A stretch of DNA of 64,000 bases from an uncultured Oscillospiraceae bacterium (GCA_900539195.1 UQBC01000010.1:1-64000), one strand, 5' to 3'; shown: positions 25,981 to 34,316, numbered from the stretch's first letter. Notes: generated by a model not told the origin, from the letters alone. Numbers and translations: made by a program.

Positions 25981-26100
25981 AAAAATACGGGGGTATTCTG
26001 ACTTGTGAGCATAGGCTCAGATACAGTAATGACGGTTGCTCCGGATTCTCACCGGATTCCCTATTACCTACCGGGCAAAAAGCCTTTCGTACCGTATTTT
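25981..26100 (-). promoter_or_regulatory. Cobalamin riboswitch
   Basis: The minus-strand RNA shows the class hallmarks in order. P1 5' arm AAAATACGG (26100-26092). Conserved core GGGAATCCGGTGAGAATCCG followed by GAGCAACCGTCATTACTGTA. A TGAGC/GCTCA hairpin. The B12 box AAGTCAGAATACC. P1 3' arm CCGTATTTT (25990-25982), nine pairs with the 5' arm. It lies about 185 bases upstream of the first gene and points into the ECF/DUF4430 operon. Cobalamin binding would be expected to switch the operon off. Confidence 0.93.
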
Positions 26101-26119
26101 CGATATTCGGTTAAGGTTA

Positions 26120-26148
26120 AGTATAGCATAAAGGGGGAAGAAATGCAA
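26120..26148 (-). promoter_or_regulatory. Promoter of the cobalamin operon
   Basis: Minus strand TTGCAT (26148-26143), 17-base spacer, TATACT (26125-26120) with an upstream TGC giving an extended -10. The predicted start near 26113 is about 13 bases before P1 of the riboswitch. Confidence 0.75.
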
Positions 26149-26206
26149 GAGGGGAAGGGGTATTATATTATTTTGTATAAAAGCGGCACGTTATGCGGTC
26201 GTTTGC

Positions 26207-26235
26207 TTGCATTTGCAATACTATTATGATATAAT
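26207..26235 (+). promoter_or_regulatory. Promoter of the repeat-protein cluster
   Basis: TTGCAT (26207-26212), 17 bases, TATAAT (26230-26235) with TG at 26227-26228 (extended -10). It is divergent from the cobalamin promoter and leads into the gene at 26320. Confidence 0.65.
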
Positions 26236-26319
26236 AAAAATTACCATAATTGTGATGCAATTGAAAACTGCATACCGAGGACAGAAACACAAGTATCTTA
26301 GCGGACAAGGGGGAAAACT

Positions 26320-27471
26320 ATGTTCAAAAAAGTCATAACACTATTATTCGGCACGGCGTTTATGGTAGTGCTGATGCTTGCGGCAGGCGGCATCTATCTC
26401 CTGCCCGAAAATTTCATGGGCGCATACACAAATATGTATACCGATATGTGGACTGCCGTGGGAGGGCTGTTCAGTCTGATGCTGGTTCCCGGCTTCGTTG
26501 TAGGCTATGCCGCCTGTCAGAGCCGGATTCTCGGCGCAGTCTGGTTTGTCGGCTTTGTCGTATTGGGATTTATCAGCGGAATCAGTATCTGGTGGATCGT
26601 CACGGCTGTACTGCTTATCCTCTCCTACATATTCTGTATCAGCGAGAATGTAGGCGATTATGACGATCTTGACACCTATGACAAGCTCTGCGTGCTGATT
26701 CCCGCCTTTGGGGCACTGCGATTTATTGACCGCTTCGGGCTGGAAGGCTTTTTCGGCGTGATAGGAAAAATTCTTTCTATTCTCGCTATAATACTGAATT
26801 TTGCGCTGATGATCGCTCTGTGGATAGTGCCAAAGGATGAAAGCTCCGTGTTTGGCGCAGTTGTCATGCAGATCAAGGACTTTGGCAGTACGCTGTTCGG
26901 CGTTGTAGCTATTTTTGTTTTTTTGCCGCTGTTTTCCGTTTACAGTGCAAAGTATTCATTCATAAAGCCGGGTCTTGCCAAGGTTCTTGCAATCATTTTC
27001 GGTGGCTACGACATTATACGCGGAGCATTTGTAACAATGCCCATTTTACTCAATGCCGCTACCGGAAGCGGTGGTACATCAACGGAGGGTGAAAGTCCGA
27101 TTTTTAACAATATGTTCGGCATTGAGGCGTGCTTCCTTATGGCAATGCTTCTCGGCGGAATACTGTGCGTGAAAGCGGCGTTTGGGAAGAAGTTGGGGCT
27201 TACTGCACAGTTCTGCCTGACAAAGGACGGCACGGCATCACTGCGCTGTCTGATGATGGCGGTGCTTTCAACCGTGATCGTATTCAGCATAGCGCCCGCC
27301 GCAATATTTATTGTGTGGCTTGCCGCTGTTGCCGTTATAGTCCTTGTTACCGGAATGTTTGGCGCTATGACTCCCGGCTACAGCTATGAAGAGCTTAGGT
27401 CTATGGGCTATTCCGACTACGAGGCAAGAAAGCTGATTCAAATAGCAGGTGGCAAGATAAACGAAATTTAA
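26320..27471 (+). CDS. Polytopic membrane protein of unknown function
   Basis: I do not recognise a family. The 383 residues contain about ten hydrophobic segments, a Gly/Ser/Thr-rich extramembrane loop (about 244-262, TGSGGTSTEGES) and a soluble C-terminal tail (about 350-383) with YSYEELRSMGYSDYEARKLI, which looks like a small helical UBA-like motif. GGGGGAAAACT precedes the ATG. It heads a run of six same-strand genes to 31331 with gaps of 3-150 bases. It could anchor the soluble repeat proteins that follow, but that is a guess. Confidence 0.7.
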   Translation: MFKKVITLLFGTAFMVVLMLAAGGIYLLPENFMGAYTNMYTDMWTAVGGLFSLMLVPGFVVGYAACQSRILGAVWFVGFVVLGFISGISIWWIVTAVLLILSYIFCISENVGDYDDLDTYDKLCVLIPAFGALRFIDRFGLEGFFGVIGKILSILAIILNFALMIALWIVPKDESSVFGAVVMQIKDFGSTLFGVVAIFVFLPLFSVYSAKYSFIKPGLAKVLAIIFGGYDIIRGAFVTMPILLNAATGSGGTSTEGESPIFNNMFGIEACFLMAMLLGGILCVKAAFGKKLGLTAQFCLTKDGTASLRCLMMAVLSTVIVFSIAPAAIFIVWLAAVAVIVLVTGMFGAMTPGYSYEELRSMGYSDYEARKLIQIAGGKINEI

Positions 27472-27511
27472 ATCAACATATCACAACATTAACCGAAAAG
27501 GAGTATTTTAA

Positions 27512-28201
27512 ATGAATGATATTGAATTATTTAACGAAGGGCTTAAAATGATTGAAGTCGATACCATGAAAGCGTTTGAATATTTCTCAAAATCTGCGGA
27601 GCTTGGCAACGCCGAGGCTATGTATTATCTCGGCTTAATATATGAATCGGGCGACGGTGCTGAAATGAATGTGAAAAAAGCGCTTGAAATGTTTGAAAAA
27701 TCAAGAGCGGCGGGTTGTAAATCGGCGGCAAGCAATATCGGGAATTTATATCACTACGGACACGTTGACGGCTTGGAGCCAGACAGCGACCGTGCGTTTC
27801 CATATCTTTTAAGAGCGGCGCACGATGATATAATCAATGCAATGCGTCCGCTTTCTGAAATCTATCTGTTCGGCACAGACGCAATTTCCCCAAATTACCG
27901 CCTTGCGGCATATTGGGCATTAAGGGGAATTGAAGAGGATGATACCGATTGCTGGTATTTGATTGCTGTGATGTATGAGCATGGTTTGTTTTTTGAGAAA
28001 AACCTGTCATATGCAAAGCAATGCCTCAAAAACGCATTGCCGATGGAAGTGGCAAATAAATATCTTCATGATAAAATGTATACGTTCGTAATTCCGAGAA
28101 AGCCCAATTTAGCAAGCTTTGATGACACGGCGGCGGATTTTTTTGCGGACGAACTGCCGCAAGGACTTGACGAACAGGCAAAAGCAATAATTTACGGATA
28201 A
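27512..28201 (+). CDS. Sel1-repeat (TPR-like) protein
   Basis: The 229-residue soluble protein is built of about four Sel1-like repeats: AELGNAEAMYYLGLIYESGDG, AAGCKSAASNIGNLYHYG, a third around INAMRPLSEIYLFG, and a fourth near DTDCWYLIAVMYEHG. Sel1 repeats form helical solenoids for protein-protein contact. There is no signal peptide, so it is cytoplasmic. AAAAGGAG precedes the ATG. Neighbours include MORN/RCC1-like and YwqG-like proteins. The partner is unknown. Confidence 0.8.
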   Translation: MNDIELFNEGLKMIEVDTMKAFEYFSKSAELGNAEAMYYLGLIYESGDGAEMNVKKALEMFEKSRAAGCKSAASNIGNLYHYGHVDGLEPDSDRAFPYLLRAAHDDIINAMRPLSEIYLFGTDAISPNYRLAAYWALRGIEEDDTDCWYLIAVMYEHGLFFEKNLSYAKQCLKNALPMEVANKYLHDKMYTFVIPRKPNLASFDDTAADFFADELPQGLDEQAKAIIYG

Positions 28202-28223
28202 AAGGCTATAGGAGGCTTTAAAA

Positions 28224-28487
28224 ATGATAAGTGACAAACCTGAACGAATCAATGAACTTGAAAAAGGGCTTTCCTATCTTGTAAACGACTCAATGACATT
28301 AGAGGAGAAGCTGAAAAGCCTCTCGGGCGCATATTGGGAGGCTTGGAACTCCGGCTACAGCGACGCTATGGCGAACAAGCTGATGGGCGGCGAAGAGGAC
28401 GAGCAGACCCGAATATGGGAGAAGAATTGCGGGAATAAATATAAAATTGACGAGCTGCTCGAACTGCTCAAAGAAACGGAGGAATGA
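28224..28487 (+). CDS. Small unknown acidic protein (87 aa)
   Basis: Unrecognised. It is predicted mostly helical and strongly acidic (GGEEDEQTR, ELLELLKETEE), with no membrane segment. AGGAGG precedes the ATG, and only three bases separate it from the next gene, so it is translated in the same unit as the MORN protein. Possibly an adaptor or antitoxin-like partner; no motif proves that. Confidence 0.65.
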   Translation: MISDKPERINELEKGLSYLVNDSMTLEEKLKSLSGAYWEAWNSGYSDAMANKLMGGEEDEQTRIWEKNCGNKYKIDELLELLKETEE

Positions 28488-28490
28488 TTT

Positions 28491-30365
28491 ATGGGAACAT
28501 GTCCAAAATGCGGAAGAAGCAACGGGAATGCAGCAGGAGGCAATGCCCTTTGCTGGGAATGTTATTCCGGAAGAACAGACGCTTATAAAAACGGTCCGAA
28601 AATGGTAGGAGCTGTACCGCAGCAAAAACCGCAACAGCACACCGAATCTCAGACGATCCGGTATTCATTTACAGGATATTTCAAAAAACATTGGTACAAG
28701 AATGGCAATCTGTATAGCGGTTATATGCAGAACGGCTACCGCCACGGCAAGGGTAAATACACCCGTGCGGAGGATAAGTACACCTACGACGGCGACTGGT
28801 ATATGAGCAAGCGCCACGGACACGGCAAAGAGGAAATGCCGGGCAAATGGTGTTTCGAGGGCGAATTCTATGAAGGTAAGCGAAACGGCTTCGGCAGGCT
28901 CGTCTGCGCCGACGGCGAAATTTACGAGGGCGGATGGAAGGACGACAAAAAGCACGGATATGGCAAGAAAACCTTTGCGAATGGAAACCGATACGAGGGA
29001 GATTGGCAGGAAGGTAAGGAACACGGATACGGAAAAGAAACCTTTGCAAACGGGAATCGGTATGAGGGGGAGTTTTTCGCAGGAAAATACAGCGGAAAAG
29101 GAACATATTATAACGCCGAAAAAAACGAGACCTATGAGGGTGATTTCCTGGACGGTAAGCTAAACGGCTATGCTGTTGTACGCTACGCCGACGGCAGAGT
29201 TTACGAAGGAACTTTTGTTGATAATTCAAAAACCGGAAACGGCAAAGAGACTGCTCCTGACGGCACGGTGACACTCGGACATTGGGAGGGAGACCGCTAT
29301 GTGGTCGATTCTGTTTTACGGGGTGGAGATACCGCAAATGCAGTTGCAGAGCGACCTGAACCTCCCATGCCTGCGCCGCTTACAGATAAGCCTTTGTCCG
29401 AGCCTGAAGAAAAAGAGTTCGACATATCACCGGAAAGCCTGGCGGACTTTATGAAAAACAGCATTACAGCTGAAAACGTGCCAAAGGAAGAAGCTTTGCC
29501 TGCTGTAGAACTGATGCACGATTTCGGAAAGCGGTTTTGCCATTTCGATCAGGCACTGTACGGAATTGACAAAAACGGTGTTCTTCATATTTCAAGCAGA
29601 ATGAAGAAAAACAACGAGATTATCGAAGCCTATAACGGCAGTGACGCAAGCTGTCTTTCCTGCTATGAAGCTGCGAATATTATCATTCTCGGAGGGAACG
29701 GCAGCGTACTGTTTGCCGACAGCACATGGAAAAAGGGGCTACTTGCGGACAAAGAAATAAAAGCTTCGCTCCCCGAAGTGCAGAATTGGAGTGGGCTTTC
29801 TTCCGTTGCCTGCGGCGGCTGGCATTTTGTCGGACTGCGTTATGACGGAACGGTTGTTGGTGCGGGTAAAAAGCTGTGTCACCTTGAAGAAGTCGGCGCA
29901 TGGAAAAGCGTGAAAGCAATCGCATGTTGCTGTTACGGCACGGTCGGGCTTTGTGAAGACGGAACGGTCGTTTCCTGCGGTTTCCCAAAAGCTGTGGCAG
30001 ATGAACTTGCATTATGGAAAGATATTGTCGCCGTTGCCTGCGGAAAAGAACATATTGTGGGGCTGCTTCAAAACGGTACGGTTGTCGCCTGCGGCAAAAA
30101 CGACAAGGGGCAGTGCGATGTAGGCAAGTATAACAATGTCGGGATGATATCGGCAAGTGGAGAATGCACGGCGCTTGTTTTTAACGACGGTACAATAAAG
30201 GCTGTTGGAAAATTTGCAGACACCTCGATCGTTGTTGAAAAGGGCATTGTTGCCGCTGTGTGTGCAAATTTCGGAAACATTCTGCGTCTTACTGCAGAAG
30301 GCAGCATTTGCGGAGATACCGGCGGTGTGGATTTGGCAGAGTTCAGAAAAGATTTTGAATGGTGA
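28491..30365 (+). CDS. Zinc-ribbon, MORN-repeat and RCC1-like propeller protein
   Basis: The 624-residue protein has an unusual architecture. An N-terminal zinc ribbon (C4-C7, C21-C24; CPKCG and CWEC) is followed by about nine MORN repeats (about 65-275, GxYEGxWxxGKxHGxGxxxxxxGxxY pattern), an acidic linker (about 280-370) and at least four RCC1/BNR-type propeller repeats (about 430-600; VACGGWHFVGLRYDGTVVGAG, VACGKEHIVGLLQNGTVVAC). MORN repeats bind membranes or proteins and RCC1 propellers bind proteins. There is no signal peptide. GGAGG precedes the ATG. In Bacillus, MORN_2 proteins (YwqK) act as antitoxins near YwqG; the pairing here is suggestive only. Confidence 0.85.
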   Translation: MGTCPKCGRSNGNAAGGNALCWECYSGRTDAYKNGPKMVGAVPQQKPQQHTESQTIRYSFTGYFKKHWYKNGNLYSGYMQNGYRHGKGKYTRAEDKYTYDGDWYMSKRHGHGKEEMPGKWCFEGEFYEGKRNGFGRLVCADGEIYEGGWKDDKKHGYGKKTFANGNRYEGDWQEGKEHGYGKETFANGNRYEGEFFAGKYSGKGTYYNAEKNETYEGDFLDGKLNGYAVVRYADGRVYEGTFVDNSKTGNGKETAPDGTVTLGHWEGDRYVVDSVLRGGDTANAVAERPEPPMPAPLTDKPLSEPEEKEFDISPESLADFMKNSITAENVPKEEALPAVELMHDFGKRFCHFDQALYGIDKNGVLHISSRMKKNNEIIEAYNGSDASCLSCYEAANIIILGGNGSVLFADSTWKKGLLADKEIKASLPEVQNWSGLSSVACGGWHFVGLRYDGTVVGAGKKLCHLEEVGAWKSVKAIACCCYGTVGLCEDGTVVSCGFPKAVADELALWKDIVAVACGKEHIVGLLQNGTVVACGKNDKGQCDVGKYNNVGMISASGECTALVFNDGTIKAVGKFADTSIVVEKGIVAAVCANFGNILRLTAEGSICGDTGGVDLAEFRKDFEW

Positions 30366-30479
30366 TCCAAAAGGTGATGAACAGTGTCAGCTCTTCAAAA
30401 CGGCAGTGACATGAAAACGGTAAGGAACAGGAGAATATCTGTTTCAAAAGCGGAAAATCCGATACGGAGGAAGAGCACG

Positions 30480-30773
30480 GTGAAACTTAGAATAAAGGAA
30501 ACCGCATGGGCAATCAACCGAATGGCGGGAGGTTACCGTGAAAGAATAACCGCTGATGTATGCTTTCCCTGTGAAGTCGGGGAGCTTCCCGATTTCGGAA
30601 AAGGCAAGCGGCATTTTACCATTGATGAGGTGACAGAAAACAGTATCAGTTTTTCGGTACACTGCACCGACCCGAAATACAACAAATCGTGGAAAATAGA
30701 AAAGGGCAAAGAAATACACTATCGACCACGCTCATTTGACGGCGGGTATTTCTACGATATTAAACTGAATTAG
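30480..30773 (+). CDS. Small unknown protein with beta-rich fold (98 aa)
   Basis: Unrecognised. The sequence (TADVCFPCEVGELPDFG, ENSISFSVHCTD, GGYFYDIKLN) looks like a single small beta-sheet domain. I chose the GTG at 30480 because GGAGG (30466-30470) lies nine bases upstream. A longer in-frame GTG at 30384 behind AAAAGGTGAT would add 32 residues that look non-coding (Arg/Lys-rich, no structure). It belongs to the same run as the MORN and YwqG-like genes. Confidence 0.6.
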   Translation: MKLRIKETAWAINRMAGGYRERITADVCFPCEVGELPDFGKGKRHFTIDEVTENSISFSVHCTDPKYNKSWKIEKGKEIHYRPRSFDGGYFYDIKLN

Positions 30774-30785
30774 GATTGTACTGCT

Positions 30786-31331
30786 ATGAATGCGATCGGA
30801 ATAAAAATAAAAAAGGCGGACGGAAAGCACGACCTTAGTGCAAGTAAATTTTTCGGTGCACCGGTAATTCCTGCAAAGTGGCTGGAATCGTTCTCCGATG
30901 ATGTTATCTTTTTTGCACAAATACGGCTTTCGGATATTGCAGAGCTTGACACAGATAACAAACTGCCGCATACGGGCTATCTTTACCTTTTCCTCGATGT
31001 TGAGATGTATCCTTATCAGGCGATGGCGTATTATTATGACGGCGAGCCGAATGTCGTTATTGATGATTTCAATGAAGCAGAACCTCGGTTCGCTCATCTG
31101 AACGAGGATTGGCTTATGAGCTTTGAGCCTGTCGATGAAGATTTTGACGGTATTCGTCTGTTTGGTATTCCTTCATCAGGCTACGAAACAGATGATGAAC
31201 TGCTGCTACAATTCGATCCGCTGGCAGAAAACACAGGCTTTCTTGACAATATAGACGGCTACGCTTATTTATTTTTTGGCGAGGGTAAATACCGCATTGA
31301 CGGTATCCGATTTTTTATTGATCGCTCATAG
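30786..31331 (+). CDS. YwqG/DUF1963-family protein
   Basis: The 181-residue protein shows the family pattern: GAPVIPAKWL near the start, FFAQIRLSDIAELD (about 43-56), LPHTGYLYLFLDVE (about 61-74), and late ELLLQFDPL then GYAYLFFGEGKY. YwqG-like proteins occur beside polymorphic or LXG-type toxins and are thought to be immunity-like, but their biochemistry is poorly known. No toxin gene is adjacent here. It ends the six-gene cluster 13 bases after the small beta protein, before a bidirectional terminator. Confidence 0.8.
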   Translation: MNAIGIKIKKADGKHDLSASKFFGAPVIPAKWLESFSDDVIFFAQIRLSDIAELDTDNKLPHTGYLYLFLDVEMYPYQAMAYYYDGEPNVVIDDFNEAEPRFAHLNEDWLMSFEPVDEDFDGIRLFGIPSSGYETDDELLLQFDPLAENTGFLDNIDGYAYLFFGEGKYRIDGIRFFIDRS

Positions 31332-31418
31332 TCGTCTTACAGATAAGATGACAGTATGAGCAAAATCGGAATTATCCTGATGTATTTTGTCTTTTGCTAT
31401 AGAGCCATAGGCGTAATG

Positions 31419-31463
31419 AAAAACACCGGGAACGGTCTTTTACAGACTGTTCCCGGTGTTTTT
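31419..31463. terminator. Bidirectional terminator between the repeat-protein cluster and glyQS
   Basis: A 19-bp stem, AAAAACACCGGGAACGGTC (31419-31437) with GACTGTTCCCGGTGTTTTT (31445-31463), has one G-U pair and a seven-base loop. T-runs on both strands fit termination of the convergent plus cluster and glyQS. Confidence 0.92.
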
Positions 31464-31547
31464 AACTGAAACGTTCGCGCTTATAAGTCGTTGTATTAAA
31501 AATACACGATGTTGTTGCTTTGTTTTATAGTCCTGTTACTTATCTTA

Positions 31548-32924
31548 TCAGAACGCAATTCTGTCCTCGATGTACTTCTTTACATCTGCGATAGGCATTC
31601 TTTCCTGCTTCATAGAGTCACGTTCACGGACTGTTACGCAGCCGTCCTCAACACTGTCGAAGTCGTATGTGATGCAGAAGGGAGTACCGATCTCGTCCTG
31701 TCTTCTGTATCTCTTGCCGATAGCGCCTGCATCGTCATAGTCAACGCAGAAGTACTTTGAAAGCTCGTCTGCGATCTCGCCTGCCTTGTCGGCAAGCTTC
31801 TTTGACAGGGGCAGAACTGCCGCCTTGACGGGAGCTAAGTAGGGGTGGAAGTGCATAACGTTTCTTGTTGTGCCGTCCTCAAGCTGTTCTTCGTCATAAG
31901 CTTCTGTGATAACTGCAAGGAACAGACGCTCAACACCGAGCGAGGGTTCGATAACATAAGGAACGTACTTCTCGTTTGTTTCGGGATCGAAATATTCCAT
32001 CTTCTGACCGCTTGTCTTGATGTGCTGTGTAAGGTCGTAGTCGGTTCTGTCCGCAACGCCCCAAAGCTCGCCCCAGCCGAACGGGAACAGATATTCAAAG
32101 TCGGTTGTAGCCTTTGAGTAGAAGCAAAGCTCTTCCTGATCGTGATCACGCAGTCTTAAGTTTTCTTCGTTTATGCCGAGGGACAGGAGCCACTTCTTGC
32201 AGTAGTCCTTCCAGAAATAGAACCAGTCAAGGTCTGTGCCGGGCTTGCAGAAGAATTCAAGTTCCATCTGCTCGAACTCTCTTACACGGAAGATGAAGTT
32301 GCCGGGAGTGATCTCGTTTCTGAACGACTTACCTACCTGTGCAACACCGAAGGGTACTTTTTTACGGGTAGTACGCTGGATATTCATAAAGTTTACGAAG
32401 ATACCCTGCGCTGTTTCGGGACGGAGGTAAAGCTCGCTCTTAGAGTCCTCTGTAACGCCCTGGAATGTCTTGAACATAAGGTTGAACTGTCTTATGTCTG
32501 TGAAATCAGCCTTGCCGCAGTTGGGGCAGGTGATGCCTTTTTCACGGATATAATCCATCATCTGCTCGTTTGACCAGCCCGCACAGTTTGTGCCGTCAAA
32601 GTCCTCGATAAGATTATCCGCTCTGTGACGTGTCTTACAAGCCTTGCAATCCATAAGGGGATCGGAAAATCCGCCGATATGACCCGATGCTACCCATGTC
32701 TGAGGGTTCATGAGGATAGCGCTGTCAAGACCTACGTTGTACTTGCACTCCTGTATGAATTTTTTACGCCATGCGGACTTGATGTTGTTCTTCAGCTCAA
32801 CGCCGAGAGGTCCGAAATCCCATGTATTTGCAAGTCCTCCGTATATCTCGCTTCCGGGATATATAAAGCCTCTGCCCTTACAGAGAGCGACCAGCTTATC
32901 CATGGTTTTTTCTGTGTTTTTCAT
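31548..32924 (-). CDS. glyQS: Glycyl-tRNA synthetase, single-chain type
   Basis: The 458-residue class II synthetase charges tRNA-Gly as a homodimer in the cytoplasm. It begins DKLVALCKGRGFIYPGSEIYGG, includes a zinc-binding-like insertion (CKACKTRH and CPNCG), motif 2 near FRNEITPGNFIFRVREFEQME and motif 3 near PSLGVERLFLAV, and ends with the anticodon-binding domain (VKAAVLPLSKK, RYRRQDEIGTPF). GAAAGGA precedes the ATG at 32924. I searched the leader for a T-box and saw none; instead it holds palindromic repeats. Confidence 0.96.
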   Translation of the reverse strand: MKNTEKTMDKLVALCKGRGFIYPGSEIYGGLANTWDFGPLGVELKNNIKSAWRKKFIQECKYNVGLDSAILMNPQTWVASGHIGGFSDPLMDCKACKTRHRADNLIEDFDGTNCAGWSNEQMMDYIREKGITCPNCGKADFTDIRQFNLMFKTFQGVTEDSKSELYLRPETAQGIFVNFMNIQRTTRKKVPFGVAQVGKSFRNEITPGNFIFRVREFEQMELEFFCKPGTDLDWFYFWKDYCKKWLLSLGINEENLRLRDHDQEELCFYSKATTDFEYLFPFGWGELWGVADRTDYDLTQHIKTSGQKMEYFDPETNEKYVPYVIEPSLGVERLFLAVITEAYDEEQLEDGTTRNVMHFHPYLAPVKAAVLPLSKKLADKAGEIADELSKYFCVDYDDAGAIGKRYRRQDEIGTPFCITYDFDSVEDGCVTVRERDSMKQERMPIADVKKYIEDRIAF

Positions 32925-33000
32925 GTGCGAAATTTCCTTTCATGTTTTGCGTTTAAAAGCAGTGCACGGCGTATCATTTTTAATTGCAAATTAACTATGG

Positions 33001-33123
33001 GTGCACGCTTTGATGGCTCTGCATCGTGCAGAGCCTTTGGGCGTGCAGCCTCGGCGTCCGTGCCGAGGAGAGATGGGGGCTACCGCCCCTCATCCCTGTC
33101 GGGGGCTACGCCCCTGCGACCCC
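33001..33123. repeat. Cluster of GC-rich palindromic intergenic repeats
   Basis: Several hairpins are packed into 123 bases: GGCTCTGCA-TCG-TGCAGAGCC (about 33013-33033), flanked by GCACGC/GCGTGC arms; CCTCGGC/GCCGAGG (about 33050-33068); GGGGGCTACCGCCCCT (33075-33090); and GGGGGCTACGCCCCTGCGAC (33101-33120). The last two words recur at the window start (36-57). They lie between the start of glyQS and the end of the aminotransferase gene, with no ORF. Confidence 0.7.
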
Positions 33124-33209
33124 ATAAGGGTTTTGAAAAACAAAATGATCGTCGTGCTTATCTGCGTTTATTAAGTACCGATTAAAAATATAATATACAA
33201 CATTTATTC

Positions 33210-33238
33210 CCGACCGTTTTGCTGTACAGAAAGGTCGG
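33210..33238 (-). terminator. Weak stem-loop after the branched-chain aminotransferase gene
   Basis: On the minus strand CCGACC (33238-33233) pairs with GGTCGG (33215-33210), extended by TTCC/GGAA-type flanks. The following GAATAAATG has no proper T-run, so this is a low-strength candidate. Confidence 0.35.
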
Positions 33239-33251
33239 AACTTACAGTGCC

Positions 33252-34316
33252 TTACAGCTTTTCAATCCAGCCCATTTCATCGGGAAGCTTGCCGTACTGC
33301 ATACCTGTCATTGTGTCGTAAAGACGCTGAGAGATAGGTCCTATCTTGTTGTCGTTGATAAGCATAACCTTATCGCCCCACTTTAAGTGACCTACAGGTG
33401 AGATAACAGCGGCTGTACCTGTACCGAATACTTCATTCAGCTTGCCTGCATCGTAAGCGTCTGCGATTTCCTGTATTGTGATTCTCTTTTCGCTTACCTT
33501 AAGACCCCACTTCTTGCACAGCTCTATAGATGACTTTCTTGTGATACCAGAAAGGATAGAGCCCTGAAGTGCGGGAGTAACAACCTCGCCGTCGATTACG
33601 AAGAAGATGTTCATTGCGCCTACTTCTTCAATGTACTTACGCTCAACACCGTCAAGCCACAGTACCTGTGAGTAGTTCTGCTTGTGAGCCTCGTCCTGAC
33701 CGATGAGCGATGCGGCATAGTTACCGCCTGTCTTTGTAAAGCCCATACCGCCTCTTACCGCACGGACATAGTTTGTTTCAACATAGATATTAACGGGATC
33801 AAGACCCGAAGCGTAATATGCGCCGGAGGGTGACATGATTATCATAAAGTAATACTTGTCGCCGGGGCGAACGCCGAGGAACGGATCAGCGGCAAATATG
33901 AACGGACGTATGTAAAGCGAAGCACCGTCTGTATGAGGTACCCAGTCCGCATCTATCTTTACAAGCTCGTGGAGAGCCTGTAAGCAGTCGTCAACGTTTA
34001 ACTGAGGGATAACAAGACGCTCAGCGGAGATGTTCATTCTCTTGAAGTTTTCTTCCGGACGGAAGAACTGAATGCTGCCGTCGGGAGTTCTGTATGCCTT
34101 CATACCCTCGAAGATTTCCTGTCCGTAGTGAAGAACCATAGCGGCAGGTGAAATAGAAATATCCCCGTAAGGAACTATTCTTGCGTCATGCCAGCCCTTG
34201 CCCGTGTCATATTCCATAACGAACATATGATCGGTAAAGATGTGACCGAAACCGAGCTTTGTTTCGTCAACGGGCTTTGCCTTAGGTGTTTTAGTTTTCT
34301 CAATTTTGATTTCCAT
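33252..34316 (-). CDS. ilvE: Branched-chain amino acid aminotransferase
   Basis: The 354-residue PLP enzyme transfers amino groups between glutamate and the keto acids of Leu, Ile and Val. It is a class IV (BCAT) fold: GQEIFEGMKAYR near the start, the PLP-lysine region FTKTGGNYAASL (Lys is the K of KTGGN), and WLDGVERKYIEEVGAMN; TGTAAVISPVG is near the C-terminus. I chose ATG 34316, behind AGGAAGGAATG; an in-frame ATG at 34367 lacks a ribosome site. A strong promoter lies at 34482-34510, leaving a 160-base leader with several small hairpins. Single-gene unit. Confidence 0.94.
   Translation of the reverse strand: MEIKIEKTKTPKAKPVDETKLGFGHIFTDHMFVMEYDTGKGWHDARIVPYGDISISPAAMVLHYGQEIFEGMKAYRTPDGSIQFFRPEENFKRMNISAERLVIPQLNVDDCLQALHELVKIDADWVPHTDGASLYIRPFIFAADPFLGVRPGDKYYFMIIMSPSGAYYASGLDPVNIYVETNYVRAVRGGMGFTKTGGNYAASLIGQDEAHKQNYSQVLWLDGVERKYIEEVGAMNIFFVIDGEVVTPALQGSILSGITRKSSIELCKKWGLKVSEKRITIQEIADAYDAGKLNEVFGTGTAAVISPVGHLKWGDKVMLINDNKIGPISQRLYDTMTGMQYGKLPDEMGWIEKL

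Noticed and set aside
28681..29337. A 218-aa minus-strand ORF opposite the MORN repeats
   Set aside because: Arg/Cys-rich complement of a repetitive gene; no start signal.
32925..33251. Possible glycine T-box upstream of glyQS
   Set aside because: I looked for the T-box core and the specifier stem on the minus strand and found only palindromic repeats.
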